Shown here piece after piece: positions 36,683 through 45,653 of a stretch of DNA of 64,000 bases; the stretch's first letter is position 1, and every line of letters starts with the position of its first letter. The notes beneath the pieces are model-generated. The model had not been told where the DNA came from. It searched no databases and saw only the letters and a program-made list of their open reading frames with translations. The DNA lies in contig NZHD01000009.1 of NCBI GenBank assembly GCA_002691205.1, positions 21,560 through 85,559 of the forward strand, in the 5' to 3' direction. Source of the stretch: Deltaproteobacteria bacterium. GTDB lineage: Bacteria; Myxococcota_A; UBA9160; UBA4427. The position numbers and the translations under genes are program-made.

Positions 36683-38202
36683 CAGGAAACCTCTCCGCTT
36701 GTCCCGTTTCCTTTAATTTTTTCCACCAAGGTCTTCCGAACCTCTCCGGGACTCGCTTTGCCCTGGCTCGCCTGCATCACTTTGCCCATCAAAAAATTCA
36801 ATGGCTTATCATCGCCGGACCGAACCAGCTCTACAGCCTCGCCATTTTCCTGCATCACCGTTTGAACAAGCGTGTCGATCAAGCCCGAATCAGAAACCGC
36901 TTCAAGGTTTCTCTCCTGCATGATTTGCTCGGGATCCCCTCCGCGATCCACCAGTTCCGGTAAAAGATCACGAGCATTTTTAGCTGTGAGCCGTCCGTCT
37001 TCCACCAATCGGATCAACTTCGCGAGTACCACCGGTTCAAGCTCTAGGTCCGATACCTCAAGGTCTCGCTCATTCAATTCTCGACGCAAATCTCGTGAGA
37101 TCCAGTTCGCTGCAGCTTTCGCTGAATCACATGCCTGCGCGGTCTCTTCAAAAAAATCAGCCATAGATCGACTCGACACTAAGATTTCAGCTTCGGCCGA
37201 TCCGAGGTTGTATTCCTCCGCAAAACGCACTCGCTTTTGCTCGGGCAATTCGGGCAATTCGCTGCGAATCGCCTCTATGAATGCTTCTTCAATTTGCAGC
37301 GGGATGAGATCGGGATCGTCAAAGTATCGATAATCGTCCGCATTTTCCTTAAGGCGCATTACACGCGTCCGGTTGCGGTCCACGTCATAGAGCATGGTCG
37401 CCTGAACGATTTGACCGCCGTCATCCAAAATCTCGGACTGACGAATCACTTCCGCATGAATCGCTCCTTCGATGCTGGCAAACGAGTTCAAATTTTTAAT
37501 CTCAGTTCGCGTGCCAAATTCTGATTCCCCGTGCAGACGAAGAGAGATGTTGGCATCACAGCGGAATTGACCTTTCTCCATGTCAGCGTCCGAAACATCG
37601 ATATACCGAAGAATCGAACGAAGCGATCGCAAGTAAGCCACTGCCTCAGAAGCCGAGCGTAAATCTGGCTCCGAGACAATTTCCAACAAAGGCACCCCTG
37701 CCCGGTTCAGATCAATCAGTGTGGCATCGCTGCCGGCAACGGCCGTATCGTGAATCGACTTACCCGCATCTTCTTCAAGGTGCGCTCGAGTAATGCCTAC
37801 TCGCTTCACACAGGTCTCTGCCTTTTCTTTCTTTGAACGCGCATTCACTTTCGTTGGGACTTCAATATCAAGAAAGCCGTCGCTCACCACGGGCTCGTCG
37901 TATTGAGAAATTTGATAGCCCTTTGGAAGGTCCGGATAAAAGTAATTTTTTCGAGAAAAAACGGATCTCTCTTGAATCGAACTGTGCGTTGCCAGCCCCA
38001 GGCGAATCGCCAACCCCACTACTTTCTGGTTGAGAACGGGGAGCACCCCCGGCATGGCGAGATCAATGGGATGTACATCGTGATTGGGGAGATCGCCGTA
38101 TCGAACAGGCGCTGGGCTGAATAATTTTGAATCCGTCTTGAGGTGCGTGTGTACCTCAAGTCCAATCACAACCTCGTAGCGGTCCATGGGGTCTTGACTC
38201 AT
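36682..38202 (-). CDS. gatB: Asp/Glu-tRNA amidotransferase subunit B
   Basis: A 506-residue GatB. YEVVIGLEVHTHLKTDSKLFSP, the zinc/catalytic cradle with HPIDLAMPGVLPVLN, FSRKNYFYPDLPKGYQISQYDEP, LEEDAGKSIHD, DLNRAGVPLLEIVSEPD, and the C-terminal YqeY-like tail LNFLMGKVMQASQGKASPGEV. It binds mischarged Glu-tRNA(Gln) or Asp-tRNA(Asn), phosphorylates the acid and accepts ammonia from GatA. Its start overlaps the gatA stop by four bases (ATGA). Confidence 0.98.
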   Translation of the reverse strand: MSQDPMDRYEVVIGLEVHTHLKTDSKLFSPAPVRYGDLPNHDVHPIDLAMPGVLPVLNQKVVGLAIRLGLATHSSIQERSVFSRKNYFYPDLPKGYQISQYDEPVVSDGFLDIEVPTKVNARSKKEKAETCVKRVGITRAHLEEDAGKSIHDTAVAGSDATLIDLNRAGVPLLEIVSEPDLRSASEAVAYLRSLRSILRYIDVSDADMEKGQFRCDANISLRLHGESEFGTRTEIKNLNSFASIEGAIHAEVIRQSEILDDGGQIVQATMLYDVDRNRTRVMRLKENADDYRYFDDPDLIPLQIEEAFIEAIRSELPELPEQKRVRFAEEYNLGSAEAEILVSSRSMADFFEETAQACDSAKAAANWISRDLRRELNERDLEVSDLELEPVVLAKLIRLVEDGRLTAKNARDLLPELVDRGGDPEQIMQERNLEAVSDSGLIDTLVQTVMQENGEAVELVRSGDDKPLNFLMGKVMQASQGKASPGEVRKTLVEKIKGNGTSGEVS

Positions 38203-39689
38203 CTGGCTTTCTCTAATTCCTGTATCCGTTCTGAAATCCCATCGAGAACAGGACGTTTTTCGTGAAAATCTGTTCGTCTCTGAAAGGCATCAGCGGCGCG
38301 AAGCAAACCGGCCTCTCCCAAAGCAGGCCCTAGAAGCTGAAGACCCACAGGACGACCCTCCGCAAAACCACATGGGATCGAGATGGCTGGCAAGCCCGCC
38401 AAGTTGGCCGAAACCGTAAAAATATCGCCTAAGTACATGCTCACCGGATCGTCCACCTTGGCGCCGAGACCAAAAGCCGTTTCGGGATAAGTCGGCCCCG
38501 CAATGAGATCGCAGGTATCAAACGCTTTCTGAAAATCATTTCGGACCAGAGTCCGAACCTGCTGCGCTTTACGATAGTACGCATCAAAATAGCCTGCAGA
38601 CAGCACATAGGTACCGAGCAAGATCCTTCGCTTTACCTCATCCCCAAAGCCTTCTGAGCGCGAGCGCCGATACATCTCATCAAGATCCTGAACCCCCTCT
38701 GCACGCCGCCCATATCGAGCACCGTCATATCGAGCGAGATTGCTTGAGGCTTCAGCCGTCGCAACCAGATAATAAGTCGCAACCACATACTCCGTATGAG
38801 GCAGACTGACCTCGACAATTTTCGCGCCAGCTGATTCAAGCTCTTTGATTCCCGCATGCACTCGCGCGAGAACTTCCGGATCCGTTCCACCCTCGACAAA
38901 ATACTCTTTAGGAAGCCCTATCCGTAAACCCGAAACGTCACCGTCGAGGGCCGATTCAAGCCGAGGTGCGGGCTCGGGAATCGACGTCGAATCCCTCTCA
39001 TCATGGCCCGAGATCGCCTCCAACACCCAAGCACACTCACGGGCCGTGCGGGTCATGGGCCCGATTTGATCTAGTGAAGAAGCAAAAGCCACGAGACCAA
39101 AGCGGGAAACTCGGCCGTAGGTGGGCTTCATCCCAACGACTCCACAAAAAGAAGCTGGCTGTCGAATCGACCCCCCCGTATCACTGCCCAACGCATATCC
39201 GGTTACGCCCGCCGCCACCACAGCCGCGGCTCCACCTGATGAGCCTCCGCAAGTCCGCGTTGGATCCCATGGATTATGGGAGGGTCCAAAGATGGAATTT
39301 TCGGTGGACGAACCCATGGCGAACTCATCCATATTGGTGCGTCCGATGACAATGGCTCCCGCCGCTCTCAATTTTTCGGCCATGGCCCCCTCATAGGGCG
39401 AAATGAAAGGCTCTAAAATTTTTGAGGCACAGGTGGTGGGCTCTCCCTGCATCACCATATTGTCTTTGAGCAAAAACGGGGTCCCCTCCAGCGGAGAACG
39501 AGCCTCTCCTGCCCGAAGCCGAGAATCGCTCGCGGCCGCTTCAGACAAGGCCGATTCTCCGCGCAAGCCCACAACGGCTCCAAGTGTCCGCCCTTCGGCC
39601 TCGGCACGGCTCAATGTCGCCTCTACAAGCTCTACAGAGGAAAATTCGCCCGACTCAAGTCCGGCTCTTTGAGAGGTCAAAGAATCCAC
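38199..39689 (-). CDS. gatA: Asp/Glu-tRNA amidotransferase subunit A
   Basis: A 496-residue amidase-family subunit with the Ser-cisSer-Lys triad: GTPFLLKDNMVMQGEPTTCASKIL, CGGSSGGAAAVVAAG and ALGSDTGGSIRQPASFCG. It hydrolyses glutamine and channels the ammonia to GatB. It starts at GTG two bases after the gatC stop, with GAGGGGG inside the end of gatC. It is about average for the family and clearly different from the stand-alone amidase at 31510. Confidence 0.98.
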   Translation of the reverse strand: MDSLTSQRAGLESGEFSSVELVEATLSRAEAEGRTLGAVVGLRGESALSEAAASDSRLRAGEARSPLEGTPFLLKDNMVMQGEPTTCASKILEPFISPYEGAMAEKLRAAGAIVIGRTNMDEFAMGSSTENSIFGPSHNPWDPTRTCGGSSGGAAAVVAAGVTGYALGSDTGGSIRQPASFCGVVGMKPTYGRVSRFGLVAFASSLDQIGPMTRTARECAWVLEAISGHDERDSTSIPEPAPRLESALDGDVSGLRIGLPKEYFVEGGTDPEVLARVHAGIKELESAGAKIVEVSLPHTEYVVATYYLVATAEASSNLARYDGARYGRRAEGVQDLDEMYRRSRSEGFGDEVKRRILLGTYVLSAGYFDAYYRKAQQVRTLVRNDFQKAFDTCDLIAGPTYPETAFGLGAKVDDPVSMYLGDIFTVSANLAGLPAISIPCGFAEGRPVGLQLLGPALGEAGLLRAADAFQRRTDFHEKRPVLDGISERIQELEKAR

Positions 39690-39691
39690 GC

Positions 39692-39994
39692 TTATTCCCC
39701 CTCTCCATCAATGACCTTGGGAACGGCAAAAGCGGTCCCCTCTCGCAGGGGCGCATTCAGAAGGGCCTGCTCTGGATCAATGGCCGGAGCCGCCCGGTCC
39801 ACCCTCAACGGTGTTCGAAGGGGAATCGCATGAGCCGTGGGCTCGATTCCCTCGGTATCGAGCGCTTTCAGCTGATCCGCATGCTCAAGGATTCGGTCGA
39901 GGTCGCGAGTCATGGACTCCATCTCATCGTCTGAAAGCGACAGACGCGCAAGGGCCGCTGTTCTTTTCACATCTTCCGGGCTGATTCTGGACAT
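39692..39994 (-). CDS. gatC: Asp/Glu-tRNA amidotransferase subunit C
   Basis: The frame extends six codons further, but the ATG at 39994 starts the normal GatC N-terminus (MSRISPEDVKRTAALARLSL), giving 100 residues. The protein wraps around GatA and GatB and stabilises the complex: MTRDLDRILEHADQLKALDTEGIEPTAHAIPL, then LREG.AFAVPKVIDGEGE. No clear ribosome site precedes the ATG, so the message may be leaderless. It is the first gene of the gatCAB-mtnA unit and is divergent from deaD. Confidence 0.93.
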   Translation of the reverse strand: MSRISPEDVKRTAALARLSLSDDEMESMTRDLDRILEHADQLKALDTEGIEPTAHAIPLRTPLRVDRAAPAIDPEQALLNAPLREGTAFAVPKVIDGEGE

Positions 39995-40106
39995 AGGCCT
40001 ATAAACTAGCACGATGAGCCGGACGCCCGCGGGACATTAAGAATCCACTCAACTAAGCCGCCAGCCATTGCCAATTCCCTCCGCTCAGCCTAGCCTGCGC
40101 CCCTAG

Positions 40107-41585
40107 ATGACTGAACTATCTGAACTTTTTGCCGACCTATCGGAAGACCTTCAAACTTCTCTCAGCGATCTCGGCTGGCATACGCCAACGCCAGTTCAAG
40201 CCCGGGCCATCCCTCTCATGCGGAAGGGCGGAGACTTAATCGTTCAGGCTGAGACCGGAAGCGGGAAAACCGGTGCATTCGGTATTCCCTTGGTCGAGGC
40301 CACCGACACCGACCGTCCTCAAATACAAGCTCTGGTCATGCTCCCCACCCGAGAACTCGCCAACCAGGTGGCTAAAGAACTTGAGATCTTAGGGGCCCAC
40401 CGCAAAGTCATCGTACTGCCCGTCTATGGCGGCGTTGGGTACAACGAGCAGGTCGAGGCACTTGAAAGAGGGGTGCACATCATCGTGGGCACGCCCGGCC
40501 GGATTCTTGACCACCTCGGAAACGGACGCATGGACCTCCGTCATCTTCGCACCCTCGTTCTTGACGAAGCCGACGAGATGCTCTCCCTCGGATTCTGGCC
40601 CGATATGCGTGAGGTCGCTTCCTACTTGCCTGAAAAAAGGCAATCCAACCTCTTCTCGGCCACGATTCCGGAGAAGGTGCGATCCCTATCGAGATTCTTT
40701 CTCAATGAGCCCGAATTCGTCGCCATCGGCGATGGTGTCAGTGCTCCCCAAAAAATTGCTCATTATTACTATGTCTGCTCGGCCAAGGACAAGGAAGCCC
40801 TGCTGGCCCGTCTGATCCGGTACGAAGACCCGGAAAGCGCCATTATTTTCTGCAATACCAAAGCGGATGTCCGTTTCATCACTGGCTTTCTCCAAAAACG
40901 CGGCATTAACGCTGATCAAATCTCAGGAGACCTCGCCCAAGCGGCAAGAGAGCGCGCCATACAGCGAATTAAGAACAACGAGCTTCGCTTCCTTGTGGCT
41001 ACAGATGTAGCCGCTCGGGGCATCGATATCAGTCACCTTTCTCATGTCTTCAGCTACTCGACGTCTGATGCGCCCGAAGTCTACGTCCACCGCACGGGAC
41101 GTACGGGACGCGCAGGCAAGTCCGGCGTGGCGATCTCACTTGTTTCCGGACTCGACATTGGCAACTTCAAGCACATGCAGAATGTCAACAAAATCAAGGT
41201 CATCGAGCGCAAGCCCCCAACAGATGCACAAGTCCAAGAGAAAACAGCAGAGCGACTCATGAGTCGCTTCGAGCAGAAGCTAAGTGAACAGAGACCTGCC
41301 GTTTCTGAAGTCCAAGTCGAGCAGCTTCTGCCCGTCATCGAGTCGATGGCAAAGAATCCTCAAGGCACCCGAAGGCTCGCCGAAGTCTGTGCGGCCTATC
41401 TGGACGATCCACCCATCGTGCCAGAAAAAGCCTCAAACGCACAGTCTTCTGACCCCAAGGACCAAGCCCCTAAGAAACCGGGCGGTGGAAACCGACGCCG
41501 AGGAGGCCGAGGAAACCCGGGCTCGAAAAGCGGAGGCGCCGGAGGGCGTCGTCGTCCGCCTAACGGGGCTCGAAACCGAAAATAG
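40107..41585 (+). CDS. deaD: DEAD-box RNA helicase
   Basis: A 492-residue helicase. Q motif PTPVQARAIP, Walker A AETGSGKT, PTRELA, GG/TPGR (VGTPGRILDHL), DEAD in VLDEADEM, SAT (FSATIP), and helicase C motifs IIFCNT, VATDVAARGIDI and HRTGRTGRAG are all present. The last ~60 residues are an Arg/Gly/Asn-rich tail (RRRGGRGN..) typical of RNA-annealing or ribosome-assembly helicases of the DeaD/CsdA class. No DbpA RNA-binding domain is evident. It lies 111 bp before the polysaccharide module; no clear ribosome site precedes the ATG. Confidence 0.94.
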   Translation: MTELSELFADLSEDLQTSLSDLGWHTPTPVQARAIPLMRKGGDLIVQAETGSGKTGAFGIPLVEATDTDRPQIQALVMLPTRELANQVAKELEILGAHRKVIVLPVYGGVGYNEQVEALERGVHIIVGTPGRILDHLGNGRMDLRHLRTLVLDEADEMLSLGFWPDMREVASYLPEKRQSNLFSATIPEKVRSLSRFFLNEPEFVAIGDGVSAPQKIAHYYYVCSAKDKEALLARLIRYEDPESAIIFCNTKADVRFITGFLQKRGINADQISGDLAQAARERAIQRIKNNELRFLVATDVAARGIDISHLSHVFSYSTSDAPEVYVHRTGRTGRAGKSGVAISLVSGLDIGNFKHMQNVNKIKVIERKPPTDAQVQEKTAERLMSRFEQKLSEQRPAVSEVQVEQLLPVIESMAKNPQGTRRLAEVCAAYLDDPPIVPEKASNAQSSDPKDQAPKKPGGGNRRRGGRGNPGSKSGGAGGRRRPPNGARNRK

Positions 41586-41696
41586 TAGAATCGAGTTTGA
41601 AAGATGAGCGAGCCGAGCTCTTCCCAAAGCCGATCGAACCTAAGCGTGTTTGAGTAAGAACCATTGGGCCCTCACTTGACGCTTGGATCCACACTC

Positions 41697-42968
41697 ATGG
41701 GCCTTGAGGGCCGCCTGCGCTTCTTACGGCGGCCCGGATCGTGGTTCTTCATCGTCCTCGCCTTCGGTGCGCTGCTCCGGTTGGGCTACGTTTTTTTTAC
41801 CCACGGCACACTCGACGTCGACATCTGGCTTGCCCATGCTCAATGTATCGCTGAGCAAAATCTAATCGCCTGCTACGCAGACGGCCCTTACACACTGAAC
41901 CACCCTCCCCCGATGGGTCTTCTCGCAGCCCGTATCTACACCTTCTCCATGGAAAGCGGCCTATCCTTTTCCGCTGTTTTTCGACTGCCTTTCGCTTTCC
42001 TCGATGGTTTAACAGCCGCCCTTCTCTTCCTTGCCTTCTCAAGAGCCAATCATGAAAGAGTTCGAAATGCCCGGTTTGTCCTCGTTGCTCTTTACTGGGC
42101 CAATCCACTCGCCGCTGCGTTGGCTTCGTACCATGGGAACACCGATAGCTCGATTGCTTTCTTTCTGATTGCAGCCGTGCTGGCCGCCCATCGCGGATCC
42201 GGCCTTCTTTCCGGCGCTCTCCTAGGGCTATCGATCTGGATCAAGCTCCCCGGCATTCTCGGAGCGCCAGTTCTGTTTCTGGCCCTCAAAAATTGGAAAC
42301 AACGCGTTCTCTTTATCTTTGGATTTGGATCTGTGCTTTTCCTTGGCTACGGCCCGTGGCTCTTACAAGACCCCGAAGAAGTCATTCGTTCAGTCATGCT
42401 TTATCAAGGCCTCATGATTCAAACCACCGACGGAACTCCCATCTGGGGCTTACAAGTTTTCTTTCCCTTTCTAATCGACCTCTGGCCCAACCTGAAGCCT
42501 GCGCTGCTCTCATTCCTCGACTTCTACTTTCACTGGAATACGCTGATCTGCATCATCCCGGTCGTTCTGTATGCAGGCCTTCGCTCCTCCGAGAACTCGA
42601 CAGAAGCCATCCTCCAAGGGCTTGCAGGCAGCTACCTCATCTTTTACGGATTCTCAAACCTTTGGGCCTTTCAGTACTTGGCGTGGTCGCTGCCTTTTTG
42701 GTTCATGCTCGGCCCGCGTCTCGCTCTGGCCACCTATTTGATCAGTCTCGCCTACGTCTATGGCCTCTACACTTGGCTGACGGGGTCGCTCGTCCTCCTG
42801 GGAGATTGGGCTTTCATCAAAAAACCAGAATGGCCCATGGCTCTTCTTTGGCTCAGAAACCTCACAGTTTGGACTTTTTTCGTTTCTGCGTGCGTTCTCA
42901 TTTGGGGCGCGCTGCGATCGGCGTTGACTCGGTGGCGAGAGACGGGGCGTCCGTTAAGCTGGCTTTGA
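41697..42968 (+). CDS. GT-C-type membrane glycosyltransferase (ALG8/mannosyltransferase-like)
   Basis: A 423-residue protein from the ATG at 41697 (a TTG at 41664 is possible). It has about ten hydrophobic helices. An early luminal acid motif DVDIWLAHAQCIAE follows helix 1 and NHPPPMGLLAARIY the first loop, as in GT-C enzymes that use polyprenyl-phosphate sugars; SYHGNTDSSIAFFLIAA recalls the ALG6/ALG8/PIG-M region. Donor and acceptor cannot be told. It opens a three-gene run with the MBOAT acyltransferase and the SGNH protein, suggesting assembly and acetylation of one surface glycan. Confidence 0.75.
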   Translation: MGLEGRLRFLRRPGSWFFIVLAFGALLRLGYVFFTHGTLDVDIWLAHAQCIAEQNLIACYADGPYTLNHPPPMGLLAARIYTFSMESGLSFSAVFRLPFAFLDGLTAALLFLAFSRANHERVRNARFVLVALYWANPLAAALASYHGNTDSSIAFFLIAAVLAAHRGSGLLSGALLGLSIWIKLPGILGAPVLFLALKNWKQRVLFIFGFGSVLFLGYGPWLLQDPEEVIRSVMLYQGLMIQTTDGTPIWGLQVFFPFLIDLWPNLKPALLSFLDFYFHWNTLICIIPVVLYAGLRSSENSTEAILQGLAGSYLIFYGFSNLWAFQYLAWSLPFWFMLGPRLALATYLISLAYVYGLYTWLTGSLVLLGDWAFIKKPEWPMALLWLRNLTVWTFFVSACVLIWGALRSALTRWRETGRPLSWL

Positions 42969-43007
42969 TTGATGAATCACCCTCCGCAAAAGTGATCAGG
43001 GCCCGGA

Positions 43008-44438
43008 ATGCTTTTTAGCTCTACTCTTTTTCTCTTTGCTTTTCTTCCAATCGCCCTCGCGGCGTATTTCATTGCGCCGGGCCTGCGCGCTCGAAACGCG
43101 GTGCTCCTCTTCTTCAGCCTGATCTTTTACGCCTGGGGAGAAACGGCCTACGTTTTCCTTCTGGCCGGATCCATCGGACTAAATTTCGCCCTGGGTCGCC
43201 TCATAAGCCAAAGACGAAGCGGCCAAAACGAAAAGAAATTTCTCATCTCAGCCGTCGCCCTCAATCTCCTGCTCTTGGGCGTGTTCAAGTATGCCGACTT
43301 CTTTGTCGCGAACCTCAATGCCGTTCTTTCTTTTTTCGAAATAAGTCCGATCCATCTCGACCCAATTCATCTTCCCATCGGAATCTCTTTTTTTACATTT
43401 CAAGCCATCACCTACATTGTGGATATTCACAGAGGAGACGCGGAGGCTCAGACGAATCCATGGCGAGTTGGACTCTACATCGCCCTCTTCCCTCAACTCA
43501 TCGCAGGTCCCATCGTTCGGTATCAGCAGATTGCGCAGGAGCTGAACCATCGCAAGAGTCGGCTTGAAGACGTAGCCGAAGGCTTCCGAATCTTTATCAT
43601 TGGCTTGTCCAAAAAAGTTTTAATTGCGGACACTCTCGCCATCGCAGCAGACGCTATTTTTGAGATCCCAATCGGGGAACTTCAGACCCCAGTCGCTTGG
43701 CTTGGAATCATCGCGTTTACCTTCCAAATTTATTTTGATTTCTCGGGTTATTCCGATATGGCCATTGGGCTGGGGAGATCTTTCGGATTTCACTTTCCGA
43801 AGAATTTCAACTGGCCGTACACTTCGGAGTCTCTTCGTGAGTTCTGGAGACGCTGGCACATCACCCTTTCCTCCTTCTTTCGCGACTACCTTTACATTCC
43901 AATGGGCGGCAACCGAGGTCAATCCACACGCACGGCATTCAATCTACTCACTGTCTTCTTTTTATGCGGGCTATGGCACGGAGCCAGCTGGACCTTTGTT
44001 TTGTGGGGGCTCCTTCACGGAACCTTTCTCGCTTTAGAGAGAACTCGTTTTGGGCACTGGCTCGACGCTGCCCCCTCAATCATCCGGCGCGCTTACGTTC
44101 TCGCTGTCGTGATCCTGGCATGGACCTTCTTCCGCAGTCCCGACATCATTCACGGCTGGAGCTACACCGTGGTCCTCTTCGGCTGGACCCAGCCGACCGG
44201 CGATGCCTTTCCTCTAGCCCTCTACGTCGATCGCCATTTCTGGACCGTGCTCTTTATCGCGGCCCTATCCACGTCACACATTCCAAATCAAATTTGGGGG
44301 CACTTGCGATCAAAAAGTGGAAAGCTTTCCCTCGCCCTCGAGTGGACCCGCTCGGTTGCCCTGCTTCTCGCATTGATCCTGTGCGCTCTTTCCATGGCCA
44401 ATGGCACCCACAACCCGTTTATCTACTTTAGGTTTTAA
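43008..44438 (+). CDS. MBOAT-family O-acyltransferase, AlgI-like
   Basis: A 476-residue polytopic enzyme of the AlgI/DltB group. It begins MLFSSTLFLFAFLPIALAAYF, has IGISFFTFQAITYIVDIHRGD, PQLIAGPIVRYQQIAQEL, FDFSGYSDMAIGLGRSFGFHFPKNFNWPY, FWRRWHITLSSFFRDYLYIPMGGNRG, and the catalytic His in LCGLWHGASWTFVLWG. It transfers acetyl groups across the membrane onto a periplasmic carrier. The SGNH partner begins 6 bp after its stop, the usual AlgI-AlgJ/X pairing. Confidence 0.95.
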   Translation: MLFSSTLFLFAFLPIALAAYFIAPGLRARNAVLLFFSLIFYAWGETAYVFLLAGSIGLNFALGRLISQRRSGQNEKKFLISAVALNLLLLGVFKYADFFVANLNAVLSFFEISPIHLDPIHLPIGISFFTFQAITYIVDIHRGDAEAQTNPWRVGLYIALFPQLIAGPIVRYQQIAQELNHRKSRLEDVAEGFRIFIIGLSKKVLIADTLAIAADAIFEIPIGELQTPVAWLGIIAFTFQIYFDFSGYSDMAIGLGRSFGFHFPKNFNWPYTSESLREFWRRWHITLSSFFRDYLYIPMGGNRGQSTRTAFNLLTVFFLCGLWHGASWTFVLWGLLHGTFLALERTRFGHWLDAAPSIIRRAYVLAVVILAWTFFRSPDIIHGWSYTVVLFGWTQPTGDAFPLALYVDRHFWTVLFIAALSTSHIPNQIWGHLRSKSGKLSLALEWTRSVALLLALILCALSMANGTHNPFIYFRF

Positions 44439-44444
44439 AAATGC

Positions 44445-45635
44445 ATGACTGAACCCAAAAAAGATCAAAATCTCACAAGCCGCAAGGGTCTACGTGCGTC
44501 GTCCGCCTTTATGGTGGCGGCTATGGGACTCTTCCTTTGGCTTCCCCTTCTGGGTCAAAGCTTTGGTCCTGAAGTTAAAATTTCGGAAATGGAGCAACGT
44601 TTACTCGCTCCGAAACCTTCTCCCACCTGGGAGTGGCGCACATGGCTCGAGGTTCCGAATCAAACCGATCGTTGGTTCAATGACCACTTGGGATTTCGCA
44701 GCACGGCCATTCATCATTTTGCACGCGGGATGATCGGACTTTTCAAGAAATCGCCCAGCGACCAACTGATTTTAGGCCAGGAGGGCTGGCTCTTCTTCGG
44801 AGATCGCAATGCGGTGGATCATTACCGGGGCGTGGCCCCCCTCAGCTCCGCTGAGCTTTCAGAGTGGCAACACGTTCTCGAAGAAAGAAGAGAGGCTCTG
44901 GCCGAACGCGACATCCCTTTTTTGTTAGTTCTGGTTCCTGATAAACATTTAATCTACGCCGAGCACATGCCTGAAAACCTACCCCGAGCCAGCGAAGTCC
45001 ACCCGCTTGACCAACTCGTTCAGCACATGGCGAAGCATTCGGATGTTGAAATCCTCGACTTGCGCGACCCCCTTGAGGCCGCCAAAGAAGATCGACGGAT
45101 TTATCAAAAAACGGACTCCCACTGGAACGATGAAGGTGCCTACTCTGCCTATCAGGCCATTCTCGAACGCGCAGGGAAATTGCTTCCCGAGTTGGAGGAG
45201 CACTCTCCCGCTGCCGTGCGTCGCGATGTCAAAACAGAGCCAGGGCTGGGTTTGGCCCGAATCGTGGGAATGGCATACGAATTCCCAGAAGAAAATTTCA
45301 TCGTAGAGCCTCTGAGCCCCCGAGCCCGAATTGCCCGTCCTCACCGAGCGCGATACCACCAGCGTGTAGAGAGGCTCCAGCCCATCGCTCACGGCGTGGA
45401 GGGCTCTGAGTACCCTCGGGCCGTGATGTTTCGCGATTCCTTCGGAAACGAGTTGATCCCCTACCTCTCAGAGCACTTCGAACGCATTCTTTTTGTGTGG
45501 GAGCGTGATGTGGATCTATCGATCGTCGACATCGAGAAACCAGACATCGTGATTCAAGAGATCGTCGGCCGCTTCTTGTCTCGACGCCCCAGAACAACCG
45601 AAGAAGCTTCAGCGGATCGAAGGAAGCGCCGATAA
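44445..45635 (+). CDS. AlgJ/AlgX-like SGNH O-acetyltransferase partner
   Basis: A 396-residue protein with one N-terminal membrane helix (~22-40) and a periplasmic SGNH-like domain. LGFRSTAIHHF and GQEGWLFFG are typical of the AlgX/AlgJ group. The catalytic Asp/His are in KTDSHWNDEGAY (D.HW motif) and the nucleophile Ser in VMFRDSFGNELIPYLSEHF. It takes the acetyl group from the MBOAT protein and places it on a polysaccharide. No alginate synthesis gene is visible, so the target may be another exopolysaccharide. The first genes upstream encode the GT-C enzyme and the MBOAT. Confidence 0.88.
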   Translation: MTEPKKDQNLTSRKGLRASSAFMVAAMGLFLWLPLLGQSFGPEVKISEMEQRLLAPKPSPTWEWRTWLEVPNQTDRWFNDHLGFRSTAIHHFARGMIGLFKKSPSDQLILGQEGWLFFGDRNAVDHYRGVAPLSSAELSEWQHVLEERREALAERDIPFLLVLVPDKHLIYAEHMPENLPRASEVHPLDQLVQHMAKHSDVEILDLRDPLEAAKEDRRIYQKTDSHWNDEGAYSAYQAILERAGKLLPELEEHSPAAVRRDVKTEPGLGLARIVGMAYEFPEENFIVEPLSPRARIARPHRARYHQRVERLQPIAHGVEGSEYPRAVMFRDSFGNELIPYLSEHFERILFVWERDVDLSIVDIEKPDIVIQEIVGRFLSRRPRTTEEASADRRKRR

Positions 45636-45653
45636 GAGAACCCCCTACGGGAT

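Noticed and set aside
35882..36865. 327-codon plus-strand frame opposite mtnA/gatB
   Set aside because: No family signature; it lies antisense to two conserved enzymes with intact catalytic motifs.
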